DNA of 64,000 nucleotides from Clostridium sp. Ade.TY (GTDB lineage Bacteria > Bacillota > Clostridia > Clostridiales > Clostridiaceae): positions 223,688 through 287,687 of the forward strand of contig NZ_AVSV01000022.1 of assembly GCF_000498355.1 (NCBI RefSeq), given 5' to 3'. A program made the translations under genes and the position numbers. Below are positions 24,666 through 36,000 of this stretch, in pieces. Below the pieces are notes generated by a model. That model ran no database searches, was not told where the DNA came from, and saw only the letters and a program-made list of their open reading frames with translations. Positions within the stretch are counted from its first letter, which is position 1. Every line of letters starts with the position of its first letter.

Positions 24666-25679
24666 ATGTATATACTATATGCTGTAATAGCATTTGGACT
24701 ACTTATAATAGTTCATGAGTTTGGTCATTTTATCCTTGCCAAAATAAATGGGGTTAAGGTTGAAGAATTTTCAATAGGTATGGGACCTAAAATATTTTCT
24801 ATAAATGGAAAAGAAACTAAGTATTCTTTAGGATTATTACCTATAGGTGGTTATGTGAAAATGTTAGGAGAAGATGAGGAAAGTACGGATGAAAGAAGTT
24901 TTTCTTTAAAATCACCTTTAAGAAGAATTACTATTATTTTAGCAGGTGCTATAATGAATTTAATACTTGCTATAGGGATTTTTACTGCCATTATTAGTAA
25001 TTTTGGATATGTTTCTCCTAAAGTAAGTAGTATTGTGGAAAATAGTCCAGCTGCGAAAGTAGGTATAAAACCTGGAGATGAATTTATAAAAGTTGATGGG
25101 GATAAAGTTCATTCAGCAGATGATATAACTTTTTCTATTGCAATGTCTAAAGGCAAACCTATAGATTTAGAGGTTAAAAGAAATGGGGAACTTTTAAATT
25201 TTAATGTTAAACCAGAATATAATAAAGAAGAAAAAAGAGATATGATTGGATTTTACTTTGAAAAAGTAGAAAATCCTACTATAATAGAAAGCATAAAGGA
25301 AGGTTTATATAAAACAATTTCTGTTGTAGATCAAACTTTCACAGGACTTAAAATGATATTTACTGGTGAAGCAAATCTTAAGACAGATGTTGGAGGACCT
25401 GTTACTATTATAAAATTATCAGGTGCAGCAGCGAAGGCTGGTATATGGAACTTATTAAATTTTACTGCGTTTATAAGTGTAAATTTAGCAGTATTTAATT
25501 TATTACCATTTCCTGCATTAGATGGTGGATGGACAGTACTTCTTTTAATTGAACTAATAACAAAGAGAAAGGTTCCAGATAAAGTTGTTGGAGCATTAAA
25601 TTTTGCAGGCTTTGCATTGCTTATGGGATTAATGCTATTAGTAACTGTAAAAGATATACTGTTCCCAATAAACTTATAG
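24666..25679 (+). CDS. rseP: Site-2 membrane metalloprotease RseP/RasP
   Basis: 337 residues. HEFGH (His17, Glu18, His21) binds zinc in the first transmembrane helix; a PDZ domain (about 115 to 185, NSPAAKVGIKPGDEFIKVDG) follows; NLLPFPALDGG is the second catalytic motif. It performs regulated intramembrane proteolysis, for example of anti-sigma factors. It follows dxr by 11 bp and ispG follows by 12 bp, the conserved dxr-rseP-ispG order. Confidence 0.97.
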   Translation: MYILYAVIAFGLLIIVHEFGHFILAKINGVKVEEFSIGMGPKIFSINGKETKYSLGLLPIGGYVKMLGEDEESTDERSFSLKSPLRRITIILAGAIMNLILAIGIFTAIISNFGYVSPKVSSIVENSPAAKVGIKPGDEFIKVDGDKVHSADDITFSIAMSKGKPIDLEVKRNGELLNFNVKPEYNKEEKRDMIGFYFEKVENPTIIESIKEGLYKTISVVDQTFTGLKMIFTGEANLKTDVGGPVTIIKLSGAAAKAGIWNLLNFTAFISVNLAVFNLLPFPALDGGWTVLLLIELITKRKVPDKVVGALNFAGFALLMGLMLLVTVKDILFPINL

Positions 25680-25691
25680 GAGAATAAAAAA

Positions 25692-26741
25692 ATGGAAAGA
25701 AAAATAACTAGAGTAGTAAATATAAAAGATTTAAAAATTGGTGGGAATAATCCTATTATTATACAATCAATGACTAATACTGATACAAGAGATGTAAAAA
25801 GTACATTAGAACAAATAAAAAAATTAGTAGACTGTGGATGTCAAATGGTTAGATGTGCTGTTCCAGATATGGAAGCCTGTGAAGCACTTAAAGAAATTAC
25901 AGAAAAGTCACCAGTTCCAATAGTTGCTGATATTCATTTTGATTATAGATTAGCTATTAAAGCAATTGAAAATGGAGTTTCTAAGCTTAGAATAAATCCT
26001 GGAAATATAGGAGATTATGAAAGAATAAAAGCAGTGGTTTCAAAAGCAAAAGAAAATAGTATACCTATAAGAATAGGAGTAAATTCAGGTTCCTTAGAAA
26101 AAGATATATTGGAAAGAGATGGGAAACCAACCGCTAAAGGACTAGTTGAAAGTGCATTAAGACATGTTAAAATATTAGAAGATTTAAATTTTTATGATAT
26201 AGTAGTATCAATAAAATCATCAAATGTTCCAATGATGATAGAAAGCTATAGATTAATGAGTAAAAAATGTAATTATCCATTGCATTTAGGGGTTACAGAA
26301 TCAGGAACTACATTTAAAGGAACTATAAAATCAAGTATAGGAATAGGAACTTTACTTGCAGAAGGAATAGGAAGTACTATTAGAGTTTCTTTAACTTCAG
26401 ACCCTATTGAAGAAATAAAAGTAGCAAAAGAAATATTAAGAGATTTAGAATATACTAAAGAAGGAATAGAACTTATTTCATGCCCTACTTGTGGAAGAAC
26501 AGAAATAAATCTTATAAAAATAGCTGAGGAAGTTGAAAAAAGATTAGAAGGAATAAATAAAAACATTAAAATTGCAGTAATGGGTTGTGTTGTCAATGGT
26601 CCTGGTGAAGCTAGAGAGGCTGATATTGGAATAGCTGGAGGAAAGGGCGTTGGAATAATATTTAAAAAGGGTGAAATAGTAAAGAAAGTAAAAGAAGAGG
26701 AATTAGTTGATGAACTTATAAAGGAAATAAAGTCTTTATAA
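25692..26741 (+). CDS. ispG: 4-hydroxy-3-methylbut-2-enyl-diphosphate synthase (flavodoxin)
   Basis: 349 residues. The N-terminal TIM-barrel has IIIQSMTNTDTRDV and KLRINPGNIGD; the C-terminal [4Fe-4S] domain has ISCPTCGRTE and MGCVVNGPGEA, supplying the three Cys ligands and the Glu. It converts MEcPP to HMBPP, the penultimate MEP-pathway step. A weak terminator hairpin follows before polC. Confidence 0.98.
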   Translation: MERKITRVVNIKDLKIGGNNPIIIQSMTNTDTRDVKSTLEQIKKLVDCGCQMVRCAVPDMEACEALKEITEKSPVPIVADIHFDYRLAIKAIENGVSKLRINPGNIGDYERIKAVVSKAKENSIPIRIGVNSGSLEKDILERDGKPTAKGLVESALRHVKILEDLNFYDIVVSIKSSNVPMMIESYRLMSKKCNYPLHLGVTESGTTFKGTIKSSIGIGTLLAEGIGSTIRVSLTSDPIEEIKVAKEILRDLEYTKEGIELISCPTCGRTEINLIKIAEEVEKRLEGINKNIKIAVMGCVVNGPGEAREADIGIAGGKGVGIIFKKGEIVKKVKEEELVDELIKEIKSL

Positions 26742-26760
26742 TGTTTACAAATTAAATTGT

Positions 26761-26798
26761 CCCCCAAAATTATAAATATTTTGGGGGTAATATTTTGA
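26761..26798 (+). terminator. Hairpin between ispG and polC
   Basis: CCCCCAAAAT (26761-26770) and ATTTTGGGGG (26778-26787) form 10 bp with loop TATAAAT. The downstream run TAATATTTT is only partly T, so read-through into polC is possible. Confidence 0.65.
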
Positions 26799-26826
26799 AA
26801 AAAGCAAGTTAAAAGGAGGTAATCCT

Positions 26827-29800
26827 TTGAGTGAAGAGTTCATAAAAAGTATTAATAAAGAAATTAAGAAAAATGAAAGTTTAGAAGAAAAAGAAATAAG
26901 ATTAAATAGATTTCAGTTTTACAGAAAAAGTAATATATTAAAAGTTGTTATAAAATCAAAGGATGATTTATCAAATCAAGAAGAAGAATGGATTAAAGGA
27001 TTAATAGTAAAAAAATTAGGGATAAATATAAATATAGAACTTTTAGTATATAAAGATGTACAGGATGCTACAAATGATGAAATAATTACAAAATATTGGT
27101 CAGATGTAGTTTTAGATATAGTAAAGAAAAATCCTTTATCTAAAAATGTTCTTTATTCAAAAAACAAAGAAATTTTAAATGGGAACATTATAGTAATAAA
27201 ATATGGTAGTGAAGCTATTGTAAATCATTTAAAGAAGAAGGACATAGAAAAAAAAGTAGCATATCAAATACGTGATATATTTGGTAAAAAAATAAAATTA
27301 GAATTAAAATATGATAGTTCTTTAGAAGATGAAAATTATGAAGAAAATAAAGCTAAGGAAAATAAAAAAATAGTTGATGATGTTCTTCAAGGAAGAATAA
27401 TACAAAAAGGTGAATCGCCTAAAGAAAAGAAAAAAGAAAATAAAGAACATCAAAAGAAACAACAAAATGAAGGATATCAAAAGTTTAAGAAAGAACCTAA
27501 AGGGGAAAATACAATACTTGGAAGAAATATAAGTCAAGAAGCTATAAATATAAGCGAAATTGACGAAACATCTGGATATGTGGCTGTTATTGGTGAAGTT
27601 TTTAAAACAGAAATAATTGAAACAAGAACTGGTAAGATGATTTTAACATTCTTCATAACTGATTATACAAGTTCAATTACTGTTAAATGCTTCTTAAGAG
27701 ATAAAGACAAAGAAGAAGTTTTAGATAATGTTAAAAAAGGTCTTTATTGTAAAGTAAGAGGAGAGGCTATATATGATACATATGCAAGAGAAGTTGTAAT
27801 AATGGGTAGAGATATAGTTAAAATGAAAAAAATAGAAAGAGTAGATGGAGCAGAAAATAAAAGGGTTGAACTTCATTTACATACTAATATGAGTACAATG
27901 GATGGAATGTCATCAGCAAGTAAAATGATAGAGAGAGCAGCAAAATGGGGACACGAAGCAATTGCTATAACAGATCATGGAGTAGTTCAAGCATTTCCAG
28001 ATGCTCAAAGTGCTTCTAAAAAATATGGAATTAAAGTTATATATGGAGTTGAAGGATATTTAGTTAACGATGGTGTTCCATTAGCTCTAGGAGAAAAAGG
28101 AGAGTCTTTAGAGGATTCATATGTAGTATTCGATTTAGAAACAACAGGATTTTCACCTAAAAATGATAAAATAATAGAAATTGGGGCTGTAAAAATAAAA
28201 GAAGGTAAAATAATTGATAGATTTAGTGAGTTTGTAAATCCTAAAAGGACTATACCGTATAAAATAACTGAACTTACAGGTATATCTGATAGTATGGTAG
28301 TTGATGCTGAAACTATTGAAACCTTACTTCCTAAATTTTTAAAATTTTGTGAAGGAAGTGTATTAGTAGCTCATAATGCTTCTTTTGATACAGGATTTAT
28401 TAAATATAATTGTAGAGAAATGAAACTTGATTTTTCTTTTACTATATTAGATACAGTTCCACTTGCTAGATTTTTATATCCAGAACTTAAAAAAGTTAAA
28501 CTTAATATAGTAGCTAAACATTTAGGAATATCATTAGAAAATCATCATAGAGCTGTAGATGATGCGGAGGCAACAGCAGAAATATTACTAAAATGTTTTG
28601 AAAGATTAAAAGAAGAAAAAGAAATATTTGATTTAAAAAGTTTAAATAATCAGTTTTTATTAAATGTAGATATAAAAAAGCAACCAACTAATCACATTAT
28701 AATATTAGCTAAAACACAAGAAGGGCTTAAAAATTTATATAAATTAGTATCTGAAGCACATTTAGATAATTTCTTTAAAAGTGCTAGAACTAAAAAGTCT
28801 AGGCTTCAAGAAATGAGAGAAGGTCTTATAATTGGGTCTGCTTGTGAAGCAGGAGAAGTTTACAGAGCAATTTTAGATGGGCGAAGTGATGAAGAGGTTA
28901 TTGATATATGTAGATTTTATGATTATTTAGAAATACAGCCAATTGCAAATAATAATTTTTTAATTGAAAAAGGGAATGTAAATGGTGAAGAAGAATTAAG
29001 AGATATAAATAAAAAGATATATGAAATAGGGAAGAAATTAAATAAACCTGTTGTTGCAACTGGGGATGTGCATTTTTTAGAGCCACAAGATGAAGCGTTT
29101 AGAAGAATAATAATGGCTGGTAAGGGTTTTAAAGATGCTGATAATCAACCGCCTCTTTATTTAAAAACAACAGATGAGATGCTTAAGGAGTTTTCTTATT
29201 TAGGGGAAGATGAAGCAAAAGAAGTTGTTATTTTTAATCCTAATAAAATAGCATCTGAAGTTGAAAATATAAAACCTATACCAGAAGAAACTTTTCCGCC
29301 TAAAATAGAAGGTGCAGAAGATGAAATAAGAAATATGGTCAACAAGAAAGTTCATAGTATATATGGAGAAAACTTGCCTGAGGTTATACAAAAAAGATTA
29401 GATAAAGAGCTTAATTCAATAATAAATAACGGATATGCAGTATTATATCTTATAGCACAAAAACTTGTTGCTAAATCTCTTGAAGATGGATATCTTGTTG
29501 GATCAAGAGGATCGGTTGGGTCTTCATTTGTTGCAACAATGTCTGATATTACAGAGGTTAATGGGTTACCACCTCATTATGTTTGTCCAAAGTGTAAAAA
29601 GTCTGAGTTCTTTTTAGATGGGTCTATAAGTTCTGGTGCTGATTTACCTGAAAAAAATTGCCCGAATTGTGGAATTCCCTATAAAAGAGATGGACACGAT
29701 ATTCCCTTTGAAACTTTTTTAGGATTTGAAGGAGATAAAGAACCAGATATAGACCTTAATTTCTCAGGAGAATATCAAGGGGTAGTTCATAAATATTGTG

Positions 29801-31164
29801 AAGTTCTATTTGGAAAAGGATATGTTTTTAAAGCAGGAACAATTGGTACAGTGGCTGAAAAAACTGCTTATGGGTATGTAAGAAAATATTTAGATGAAAG
29901 AGGAATAAGAGCAACTAGTGCTGAAATTGAAAGATTAACTATAGGATGCACAGGGATAAAGAGGACAACAGGACAACATCCAGGTGGAATTATGGTTGTG
30001 CCTAGTGATAATGAGATATATAATTTTTGTCCAATTCAACATCCGGCAGATGATAATGATACGGATATAATAACAACTCATTTTGATTATCATTCAATAA
30101 GTGGTAGACTTTTAAAACTTGATATACTAGGTCATGATGATCCTACTGTACTTAGAATGTTACAAGATTTAACGGGACTAGATCCTAAAACTATTCCATT
30201 GAATGATGAAAAAGTTCTTAGCTTATTTATAAAACCAGATGCACTTGGAGTTACTAAGGAAGAATTAAAATGTGAAGTTGGTAGTTATGGACTTCCTGAG
30301 TTTGGAACTAAATTTGTAAGACAAATGCTTGTTGATACGCAACCAAAATCATTTGCAGATTTGGTCAGAATATCAGGGCTTTCACATGGTACTGATGTTT
30401 GGCTTAATAATGCTCAATACTTTATTAAAGAAGGTTATACAACTCTAAAAGATTGTATAGCGACAAGAGATGATATTATGGTTTACTTAATGTATCAAGG
30501 AGTTCCACCTAAAGCTTCATTTACAATAATGGAAAAGGTTAGAAAAGGTAAGGGGCTTACTGAGGAAGATGAAAAATTAATGAGAGAAAATAATGTTCCA
30601 GATTGGTATATTGAGTCTTGTAAAAGAATAAAATATATGTTTCCTAAGGGGCATGCTGTTGCATATGTTATGATGGCTGTAAGAATAGCTTATTATAAAG
30701 TTTATTATCCGGAAGCTTATTATGCTACATACTTTACTGTAAGAGCGGATGATTTTGATGCCGATTTAATATGTAAGGGTGAAGGCGCAATTGATGATAA
30801 ATTACAAGAATTATATAGTTTAGGAAATGCGGTTACTGCAAAAGATAAAGGTATGATAACATCTTTAGAAATGGCATTTGAAATGTATAAGAGAGGATTT
30901 AAATTTTTAAAGGTAGATTTATATAAATCAGAAGCAACTAAATTTATAATAGAAGAGGATGGATTAAGACCTCCAATAAATGCTCTTCAAGGTGTTGGAG
31001 ATAATGCGGCAAAGGCTATAGTTGAAGCTAGAAAAGATGGAGAGTTTATATCAAAGGAAGATTTAAGACTTAGATCTAAAATAACAAAAACTGCTGTAGA
31101 AACATTAGATAATCATGGTTGTTTAGAAGGGATGTCAGAAACCAATCAATTATCTTTATTTTAA
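26827..31164 (+). CDS. polC: DNA polymerase III PolC (Gram-positive replicase)
   Basis: 1445 residues, usual PolC length, from TTG 26827 behind AAAAGGAGGT. Order: N-terminal domain; OB fold (about 235 to 330); PHP domain from about 348 ([13 protein letters not shown]) interrupted by the DEDD exonuclease (about 430 to 600, FDLETTGF with Asp436); palm with [10 protein letters not shown]; zinc-type CPKCKKSEF...CPNCG; C-terminal helix-hairpin. It is the main leading-strand replicase of low-GC Gram-positives. No change in catalytic motifs is evident. Confidence 0.98.
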   Translation: MSEEFIKSINKEIKKNESLEEKEIRLNRFQFYRKSNILKVVIKSKDDLSNQEEEWIKGLIVKKLGININIELLVYKDVQDATNDEIITKYWSDVVLDIVKKNPLSKNVLYSKNKEILNGNIIVIKYGSEAIVNHLKKKDIEKKVAYQIRDIFGKKIKLELKYDSSLEDENYEENKAKENKKIVDDVLQGRIIQKGESPKEKKKENKEHQKKQQNEGYQKFKKEPKGENTILGRNISQEAINISEIDETSGYVAVIGEVFKTEIIETRTGKMILTFFITDYTSSITVKCFLRDKDKEEVLDNVKKGLYCKVRGEAIYDTYAREVVIMGRDIVKMKKIERVDGAENKRVELHLHTNMSTMDGMSSASKMIERAAKWGHEAIAITDHGVVQAFPDAQSASKKYGIKVIYGVEGYLVNDGVPLALGEKGESLEDSYVVFDLETTGFSPKNDKIIEIGAVKIKEGKIIDRFSEFVNPKRTIPYKITELTGISDSMVVDAETIETLLPKFLKFCEGSVLVAHNASFDTGFIKYNCREMKLDFSFTILDTVPLARFLYPELKKVKLNIVAKHLGISLENHHRAVDDAEATAEILLKCFERLKEEKEIFDLKSLNNQFLLNVDIKKQPTNHIIILAKTQEGLKNLYKLVSEAHLDNFFKSARTKKSRLQEMREGLIIGSACEAGEVYRAILDGRSDEEVIDICRFYDYLEIQPIANNNFLIEKGNVNGEEELRDINKKIYEIGKKLNKPVVATGDVHFLEPQDEAFRRIIMAGKGFKDADNQPPLYLKTTDEMLKEFSYLGEDEAKEVVIFNPNKIASEVENIKPIPEETFPPKIEGAEDEIRNMVNKKVHSIYGENLPEVIQKRLDKELNSIINNGYAVLYLIAQKLVAKSLEDGYLVGSRGSVGSSFVATMSDITEVNGLPPHYVCPKCKKSEFFLDGSISSGADLPEKNCPNCGIPYKRDGHDIPFETFLGFEGDKEPDIDLNFSGEYQGVVHKYCEVLFGKGYVFKAGTIGTVAEKTAYGYVRKYLDERGIRATSAEIERLTIGCTGIKRTTGQHPGGIMVVPSDNEIYNFCPIQHPADDNDTDIITTHFDYHSISGRLLKLDILGHDDPTVLRMLQDLTGLDPKTIPLNDEKVLSLFIKPDALGVTKEELKCEVGSYGLPEFGTKFVRQMLVDTQPKSFADLVRISGLSHGTDVWLNNAQYFIKEGYTTLKDCIATRDDIMVYLMYQGVPPKASFTIMEKVRKGKGLTEEDEKLMRENNVPDWYIESCKRIKYMFPKGHAVAYVMMAVRIAYYKVYYPEAYYATYFTVRADDFDADLICKGEGAIDDKLQELYSLGNAVTAKDKGMITSLEMAFEMYKRGFKFLKVDLYKSEATKFIIEEDGLRPPINALQGVGDNAAKAIVEARKDGEFISKEDLRLRSKITKTAVETLDNHGCLEGMSETNQLSLF

Positions 31165-31199
31165 AAAATTCATTAAATTGACAATTTATTTAAAGATAC

Positions 31200-31329
31200 T
31201 TGAAAAAATATAGCTTATATGATAGACTTTATATGAAGAAGATTATTACTAATAGCTAGATTAAAGGAGTGGGAAGTAATTACCCGCTCTTTCTGTTTAG
31301 AACGCAACTTAATACTAGGTTGCGTTTTT
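31200..31329 (+). promoter_or_regulatory. rimP-nusA-infB operon promoter and structured leader
   Basis: A promoter TTGAAA-17-TAGACT (31200-31228) is followed by hairpin 1, AGGAGTGGG/CCCGCTCTT (31265-31273/31283-31291), and hairpin 2, AACGCAAC/GTTGCGTT (31301-31308/31319-31326) with five T residues. Hairpin 2 looks like an intrinsic terminator ahead of rimP, suggesting attenuation of the operon that encodes NusA. Confidence 0.55.
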
Positions 31330-31399
31330 AATTAGAAATAGAATCTAAGTTATTGGGAATAATAAAAGTAAAAATTGAATATTGAAAAGGAGGTCACAT

Positions 31400-31858
31400 A
31401 TGAAAAAAGATGCTTTAATTGAGAGAATAGAAGAATTAGTTCTTCCAATAACTGATGATTTAGGGTATGAGTTATATCATGTAGAATTCGTAAAAGAAAA
31501 TGGAGAAAATTATTTAAGAATATATATAGATAATGAAGATGGCATTACACTTACTGATTGCGAAAATGTTTCAAGAAGAGTTAGTGAAATGTTAGATATA
31601 GAAGATCCAATAAGTACTTCATACTACTTCGAAGTTTCTTCACCAGGTATAAATAGAAATTTATATAAGGAAGAACACTTTAATAGATTTATAGGCAAAG
31701 AAATTTTTGTGAGATTTACAAAAATATTAAATGGACGTAAAAATATAAAGGGTATATTAAAGTCATGCAATGATGGTTTTATAGAAGTAGATGGAGAAGA
31801 TTTAGTAAAGGTTGAACTTGAAAAAGTTAAATCAGCAAATTTAGAAGGAGATTTATAA
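31400..31858 (+). CDS. rimP: Ribosome maturation factor RimP
   Basis: 152 residues from ATG 31400, 5 bases after AAGGAGGTCA; TTG 31382 lies before the SD and is rejected. The family motifs [40 protein letters not shown] are present in the N-domain, with an SH3-like C-domain. It acts in 30S maturation. It opens the conserved rimP-nusA-ylxR-L7Ae-infB-rbfA-nrnA-truB-ribF run. Confidence 0.97.
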   Translation: MKKDALIERIEELVLPITDDLGYELYHVEFVKENGENYLRIYIDNEDGITLTDCENVSRRVSEMLDIEDPISTSYYFEVSSPGINRNLYKEEHFNRFIGKEIFVRFTKILNGRKNIKGILKSCNDGFIEVDGEDLVKVELEKVKSANLEGDL

Positions 31859-31873
31859 AAGGAGGATAAACAG

Positions 31874-32983
31874 ATGAACGAAGAGTTTATAGGTGCTCTT
31901 AAAGAGATAGTAAAAGAAAAAGGAATAAGTGAAGATTTAATATTTACAACAATTGAGGATGCGATGGTTGCAGCATATAAGAAAAACTATGCAAATCAAT
32001 ATACATCAGCTCAAAATGTTAAAGTTTCAATAAACAGAAATAACGGAGAAATTGGAGTTTATGCTCAAAAAGTAGTAGTTGATGAAGTTTATGATGAAGT
32101 AACTGAAATTAGCTTAGAAGAAGCAAAAGAAATAAATCCTAAGTATGAAGTTGATGATGTTGTTGACATTGAAGTTACTCCAAGAAACTTTGGTAGAGTT
32201 GCTGCTCAATTAGCTAAACAAGTTGTTACACAAAGAATAAAAGAAGCTGAAAGAAATATAGTATACAGTGAATATAAAGATCAAGAATTTGACATAATAA
32301 CAGGTACTGTTTTAAGAAAAGATAAAGGATTAGTATTTGTAAGTATTGGAAAACTTGAAGGTGTTATTGGACCTAATGAGCAAATGAAAGGTGAAGAATA
32401 TAACTTTAACGAAAAGTTAAAACTATATATAGTTGAAGTTAAGAATACTTCAAAGGGAGCTCAAATAAACGTTTCAAGAACACATCCAGGATTAGTTAAA
32501 AGATTATTTGAACTTGAAGTTCCAGAAATATACGAAGGTATAGTTGAAATAAAGAGTATATCAAGAGAAGCTGGATCAAGAAGTAAGATTGCTGTATATT
32601 CAAATGATGAATCAGTAGATGCTATGGGCGCATGTGTTGGACCTAAAGGAGTTAGAGTTCAAAATATAGTAAATGAACTTAAAAATGAAAAAATAGATAT
32701 AATAAAATGGAGTAAAGATCCATCTGAATTTATAGCTAATTCTTTAAGCCCAGCAAAAGTTATAAGTGTTACTGTTAATGAAGATGAAAAGTCAGCAAAA
32801 GTTGTTGTAGATGACAATCAACTTTCTTTAGCAATTGGTAAAGAAGGTCAAAACGTTAGATTAGCAGCTAAATTAACTAATTGGAAAATAGACATAAAAA
32901 GCAAAACACAAGCTTTAAAAGAAGAAGAGGAAATTATAAAAGAAGAAGTTATTAATATGGATTCAGAAGAAATATCAGAATAG
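31874..32983 (+). CDS. nusA: Transcription termination/antitermination factor NusA
   Basis: 369 residues, Firmicute length without the acidic repeats of E. coli. N-terminal RNA-polymerase-binding domain (1 to about 130), S1 domain (about 135 to 200, GTVLRKDKGLVFVSIGKLEG), KH1 (GACVGPKGVRVQNIVNEL) and KH2 (LAIGKEGQNVRLAAKLT). It modulates pausing and termination. It is 15 bp after rimP with SD AAGGAGGA. The short acidic tail (EEEEIIKEEV) is lineage-variable. Confidence 0.98.
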   Translation: MNEEFIGALKEIVKEKGISEDLIFTTIEDAMVAAYKKNYANQYTSAQNVKVSINRNNGEIGVYAQKVVVDEVYDEVTEISLEEAKEINPKYEVDDVVDIEVTPRNFGRVAAQLAKQVVTQRIKEAERNIVYSEYKDQEFDIITGTVLRKDKGLVFVSIGKLEGVIGPNEQMKGEEYNFNEKLKLYIVEVKNTSKGAQINVSRTHPGLVKRLFELEVPEIYEGIVEIKSISREAGSRSKIAVYSNDESVDAMGACVGPKGVRVQNIVNELKNEKIDIIKWSKDPSEFIANSLSPAKVISVTVNEDEKSAKVVVDDNQLSLAIGKEGQNVRLAAKLTNWKIDIKSKTQALKEEEEIIKEEVINMDSEEISE

Positions 32984-32997
32984 GAGAGATGTTTTTT

Positions 32998-33264
32998 ATG
33001 AAGACTAAAAAGATACCTTTAAGAATGTGCACTGGGTGTATGGAAATGAAGCCTAAGAATGAACTTATAAGAGTTGTAAAATCAAAAGATGGTGAGGTTT
33101 CTGTAGACTTAACAGGAAAAAAATCAGGTAGAGGGGCTTACATTTGTAAGTCTACTGAATGTTTAAAAAATGCAGTTAAAACAAGAAGACTTAGCAGAAA
33201 TTTAGATATTCAAATAAATGAAGAAATTTATGATAGGCTAAGGGAAGAGATGAAAGATGAGTAA
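32998..33264 (+). CDS. ylxR: YlxR/RnpM RNA-binding protein
   Basis: 88 residues from ATG 32998; ATG 32989 directly abuts the SD (AGGAGAG) and is less likely. The motif RMCTGCMEMKPKNELIRVVK and GRGAYICKSTECL define the YlxR family, whose B. subtilis member binds and modulates RNase P RNA. It overlaps the following L7Ae gene by 8 bases, so translation is coupled. Confidence 0.93.
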   Translation: MKTKKIPLRMCTGCMEMKPKNELIRVVKSKDGEVSVDLTGKKSGRGAYICKSTECLKNAVKTRRLSRNLDIQINEEIYDRLREEMKDE

Positions 33265-33574
33265 GTTTTTAAGTTTTCTAGGATTAGCTAAAAGATCTGG
33301 TAGCCTGATAGAGGGATATAGTAGATGCAATGAAATTAGAAATAAAACAAAAATATATCTTTTTGTAATTTCAAAAGATGCATCTGAATCAACAAAGAAA
33401 AAATTTAAAAAACATTGTAATGAAAATGAAATAACATATATTGAAGACTTCTCTAAAGAAGATTTAGGGATTGGAATAGGGAAAGAAGAAATTAAAATTT
33501 TAGCTGTTAAAGATGAAAATATGGCTAAAAAATTATTATCTCTTTACGAGGAGGAAAATGTATGTAGAAATTAA
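33257..33574 (+). CDS. L7Ae-family K-turn RNA-binding protein (YlxQ-like)
   Basis: 105 residues of the L7Ae/L30e fold ([56 protein letters not shown]). These proteins bind kink-turn RNAs; YlxQ in this operon is dispensable and its RNA target is not fixed. ATG 33257 overlaps ylxR. A short C-terminal Cys/Glu tail follows the fold. Confidence 0.92.
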   Translation: MSKFLSFLGLAKRSGSLIEGYSRCNEIRNKTKIYLFVISKDASESTKKKFKKHCNENEITYIEDFSKEDLGIGIGKEEIKILAVKDENMAKKLLSLYEEENVCRN

Positions 33575-33588
33575 TCGGGGGTGACTGT

Positions 33589-35631
33589 ATGTCAAAAATT
33601 AGAGTATATGAATTAGCAAAGGAACTTAATATAAGTTCAAAGGATTTAATCGAATTATTAATGGATGAGTTTAATATAGAAGTTAAAAATCATATGAGTG
33701 TTATTGAAGATGAAGATGCAGAACTTATAAAAGAGCTTCTAGGAAACTCAACAGAAGGAACAGCAGAAATAGTAGAAGAATATGAAAAGATTGCTGACGA
33801 AGAAGTTAATAAAGGTCCTAAGAAGAAGAAAAAAGGTAAGAGAAATTCAGAGTCAGATGAAGATGACGAAGCTGCAGAAGGTAAAATTATTGAGGTTGGA
33901 GAAACTATACTTGTAAAAGAATTAGCAGAAAAACTAAATAAACCATCAGCAGATGTTATAAAAACACTTATCTTTACTGGAGTTATGGCTGGAATAAACC
34001 AAGAAATAGATTTTGCTACAGCAGAAAAAGTATGTGAAAAATATGAAGTTTTAATAGAAAAAAAGGAAGAGTCAGCAGAACTTGATGTATTAGAAATGGA
34101 AGATGAAAAAGAAGAGAATCTTCAAAAAAGACCTCCTATAATAACTGTAATGGGACACGTTGACCATGGTAAGACATCACTTTTAGATGCTATAAGAAAA
34201 GCTAAAGTTACTGCAACTGAAGCAGGTGGTATAACTCAACATATAGGTGCATATACAGTAACTGTAAACGGTGAAGAAATAACTTTCTTAGATACTCCAG
34301 GTCATGAAGCATTTACAGCTATGAGAGCTAGAGGAGCTCAAATAACAGATGTAGTTATATTAGTTGTTGCGGCAGATGATGGAATAATGCCACAAACAAA
34401 AGAGGCTATAAGTCACTGTAAAGCAGCAGGGGTTCCTATGGTAGTTGCTATAAATAAAATAGATAGACCAGGTGCTAATATAGATAGAGTTAAACAAGAG
34501 TTAACTGAGTATGGATTAGTTGCAGAAGATTGGGGTGGAGATACAATATGTGTTCCAGTTTCAGCTAAAGAAGGTCAAGGAATAGGAACATTACTTGAAA
34601 TGGTTCTTTTAACTGCTGAAATGTTAGAGTTAAAAGCTAATCCAAACAGAAAAGCTAAAGGAACTGTAATTGAAGCTAAGCTTGATAAAGGTAGAGGTGC
34701 TGTTGCAAGTTTACTTGTTCAAAATGGTACTTTACATGTTGGAGATTCTATATTAGTAGGATCAACTTATGGAAGAATAAGAGCTATGTTTGATGATACA
34801 GGAAAGAATATAAAATCAGCTGGACCATCAATTCCAGTAGAAATTTTAGGACTTTCTGAAGTACCAGCAGCAGGAGATAGATTTAACCAAGTTAAAGATG
34901 AAAAGACTGCTAGAAATATGGCTGAAAAGAGAAAAGAAAAACTTAAAGCTGAAAGTCAAAATAGACATAGAGTTTCTCTTGAAGACTTATATAGTCAAAT
35001 AAAAGAAGGTACTGTAAAAGAATTAAGTATTATAGTAAAAGCTGACGTTCAAGGTTCAGTTGAAGCTATAAGACAATCTTTAGAAAAATTATCAACAGAA
35101 GATGTAAAGGTAAGAGTTATTCACGGTGGAGTTGGTGCTATAACTGAAACTGATATAACATTAGCAACTGCATCAAATGCAATAGTAATAGGATTTAATG
35201 TAAGACCAGATACAAATGCTGTTGTAGCTGCTGAAAGAGATGGAGTAGATGTTAAAACTTATAGAATTATATACGATGCAATAGATGATGTTAAGTCAGC
35301 TATGATTGGAATGCTTGAACCAGAATATAAAGAAGTTATATTAGGTAAAGCTGAAATAAGAGAAACTTATAAAATTTCAAATGTTGGTACAATAGCAGGA
35401 TGTTATGTCCTTGATGGAAAAATAACAAGAAACTCAGATATAAGAGTTATAAGAGATGGAATAGTTATATTTGAATCAACTTTAGCATCTTTAAAGAGAT
35501 TTAAAGACGACGTTAAAGAAGTTAAAAGTGGATATGAATGTGGATTAAGTGTTGAGAAATTTAATGATATTAAAGAGGGCGACATTATTGAAGCATACAC
35601 TATGGAAGCCATAGAAAGAAAAGAACTGTAA
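33589..35631 (+). CDS. infB: Translation initiation factor IF-2
   Basis: 680 residues, the compact clostridial form. Two IF2_N helical modules (1 to about 55 and about 105 to 160) are joined by a Lys/Glu-rich linker. The GTPase domain has G1 GHVDHGKT (residues 189-196), DTPGHEAF and NKIDRP; EF-Tu-like domain II, domain III and the C-terminal fMet-tRNA-binding domain follow. It recruits initiator tRNA to the 30S. SD GGGGGTGA. Confidence 0.98.
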   Translation: MSKIRVYELAKELNISSKDLIELLMDEFNIEVKNHMSVIEDEDAELIKELLGNSTEGTAEIVEEYEKIADEEVNKGPKKKKKGKRNSESDEDDEAAEGKIIEVGETILVKELAEKLNKPSADVIKTLIFTGVMAGINQEIDFATAEKVCEKYEVLIEKKEESAELDVLEMEDEKEENLQKRPPIITVMGHVDHGKTSLLDAIRKAKVTATEAGGITQHIGAYTVTVNGEEITFLDTPGHEAFTAMRARGAQITDVVILVVAADDGIMPQTKEAISHCKAAGVPMVVAINKIDRPGANIDRVKQELTEYGLVAEDWGGDTICVPVSAKEGQGIGTLLEMVLLTAEMLELKANPNRKAKGTVIEAKLDKGRGAVASLLVQNGTLHVGDSILVGSTYGRIRAMFDDTGKNIKSAGPSIPVEILGLSEVPAAGDRFNQVKDEKTARNMAEKRKEKLKAESQNRHRVSLEDLYSQIKEGTVKELSIIVKADVQGSVEAIRQSLEKLSTEDVKVRVIHGGVGAITETDITLATASNAIVIGFNVRPDTNAVVAAERDGVDVKTYRIIYDAIDDVKSAMIGMLEPEYKEVILGKAEIRETYKISNVGTIAGCYVLDGKITRNSDIRVIRDGIVIFESTLASLKRFKDDVKEVKSGYECGLSVEKFNDIKEGDIIEAYTMEAIERKEL

Positions 35632-35648
35632 TTAAGAGGTGAATTAAC

Positions 35649-35999
35649 ATGGCTAATTATAGAGGTGGAAGAATAAACGAAGAAGTTAAAAAAGTTGTAA
35701 GTAGTTTAATTCAAAATGAAATAAAAGATCCTAGATTAACAGCTATGATTTCAGTAACTGGTGTTGAAGTAACTAGAGATTTAAGTTATGCAAAAGTATT
35801 TGTAAGCATATTTGCAAATAGTGAAGAAGAGAAAGAAAATAATTTAAAGGCATTAAAAAGTGCGAGCGGCTTTATAAGAAGAGAAGTTGGACGTAAAGTT
35901 AAATTGAGAGTTACACCACAAATAATTTTTGAATTAGATGAATCAATAGATTATGGAATGAAAATTGATGGATTAATAAGAAAAGCTAAGGAGCAATAA
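35649..35999 (+). CDS. rbfA: 30S ribosome-binding factor RbfA
   Basis: 116 residues with the KH-like RbfA fold: IQNEIKDPRLTAMISVTGVE, RDLSYAKVFVSIF and ELDESIDYGMKIDGLI. It acts in late 16S 5'-end maturation and cold adaptation. It is 17 bp after infB and one base before nrnA. Confidence 0.97.
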   Translation: MANYRGGRINEEVKKVVSSLIQNEIKDPRLTAMISVTGVEVTRDLSYAKVFVSIFANSEEEKENNLKALKSASGFIRREVGRKVKLRVTPQIIFELDESIDYGMKIDGLIRKAKEQ

Positions 36000-36000
36000 A

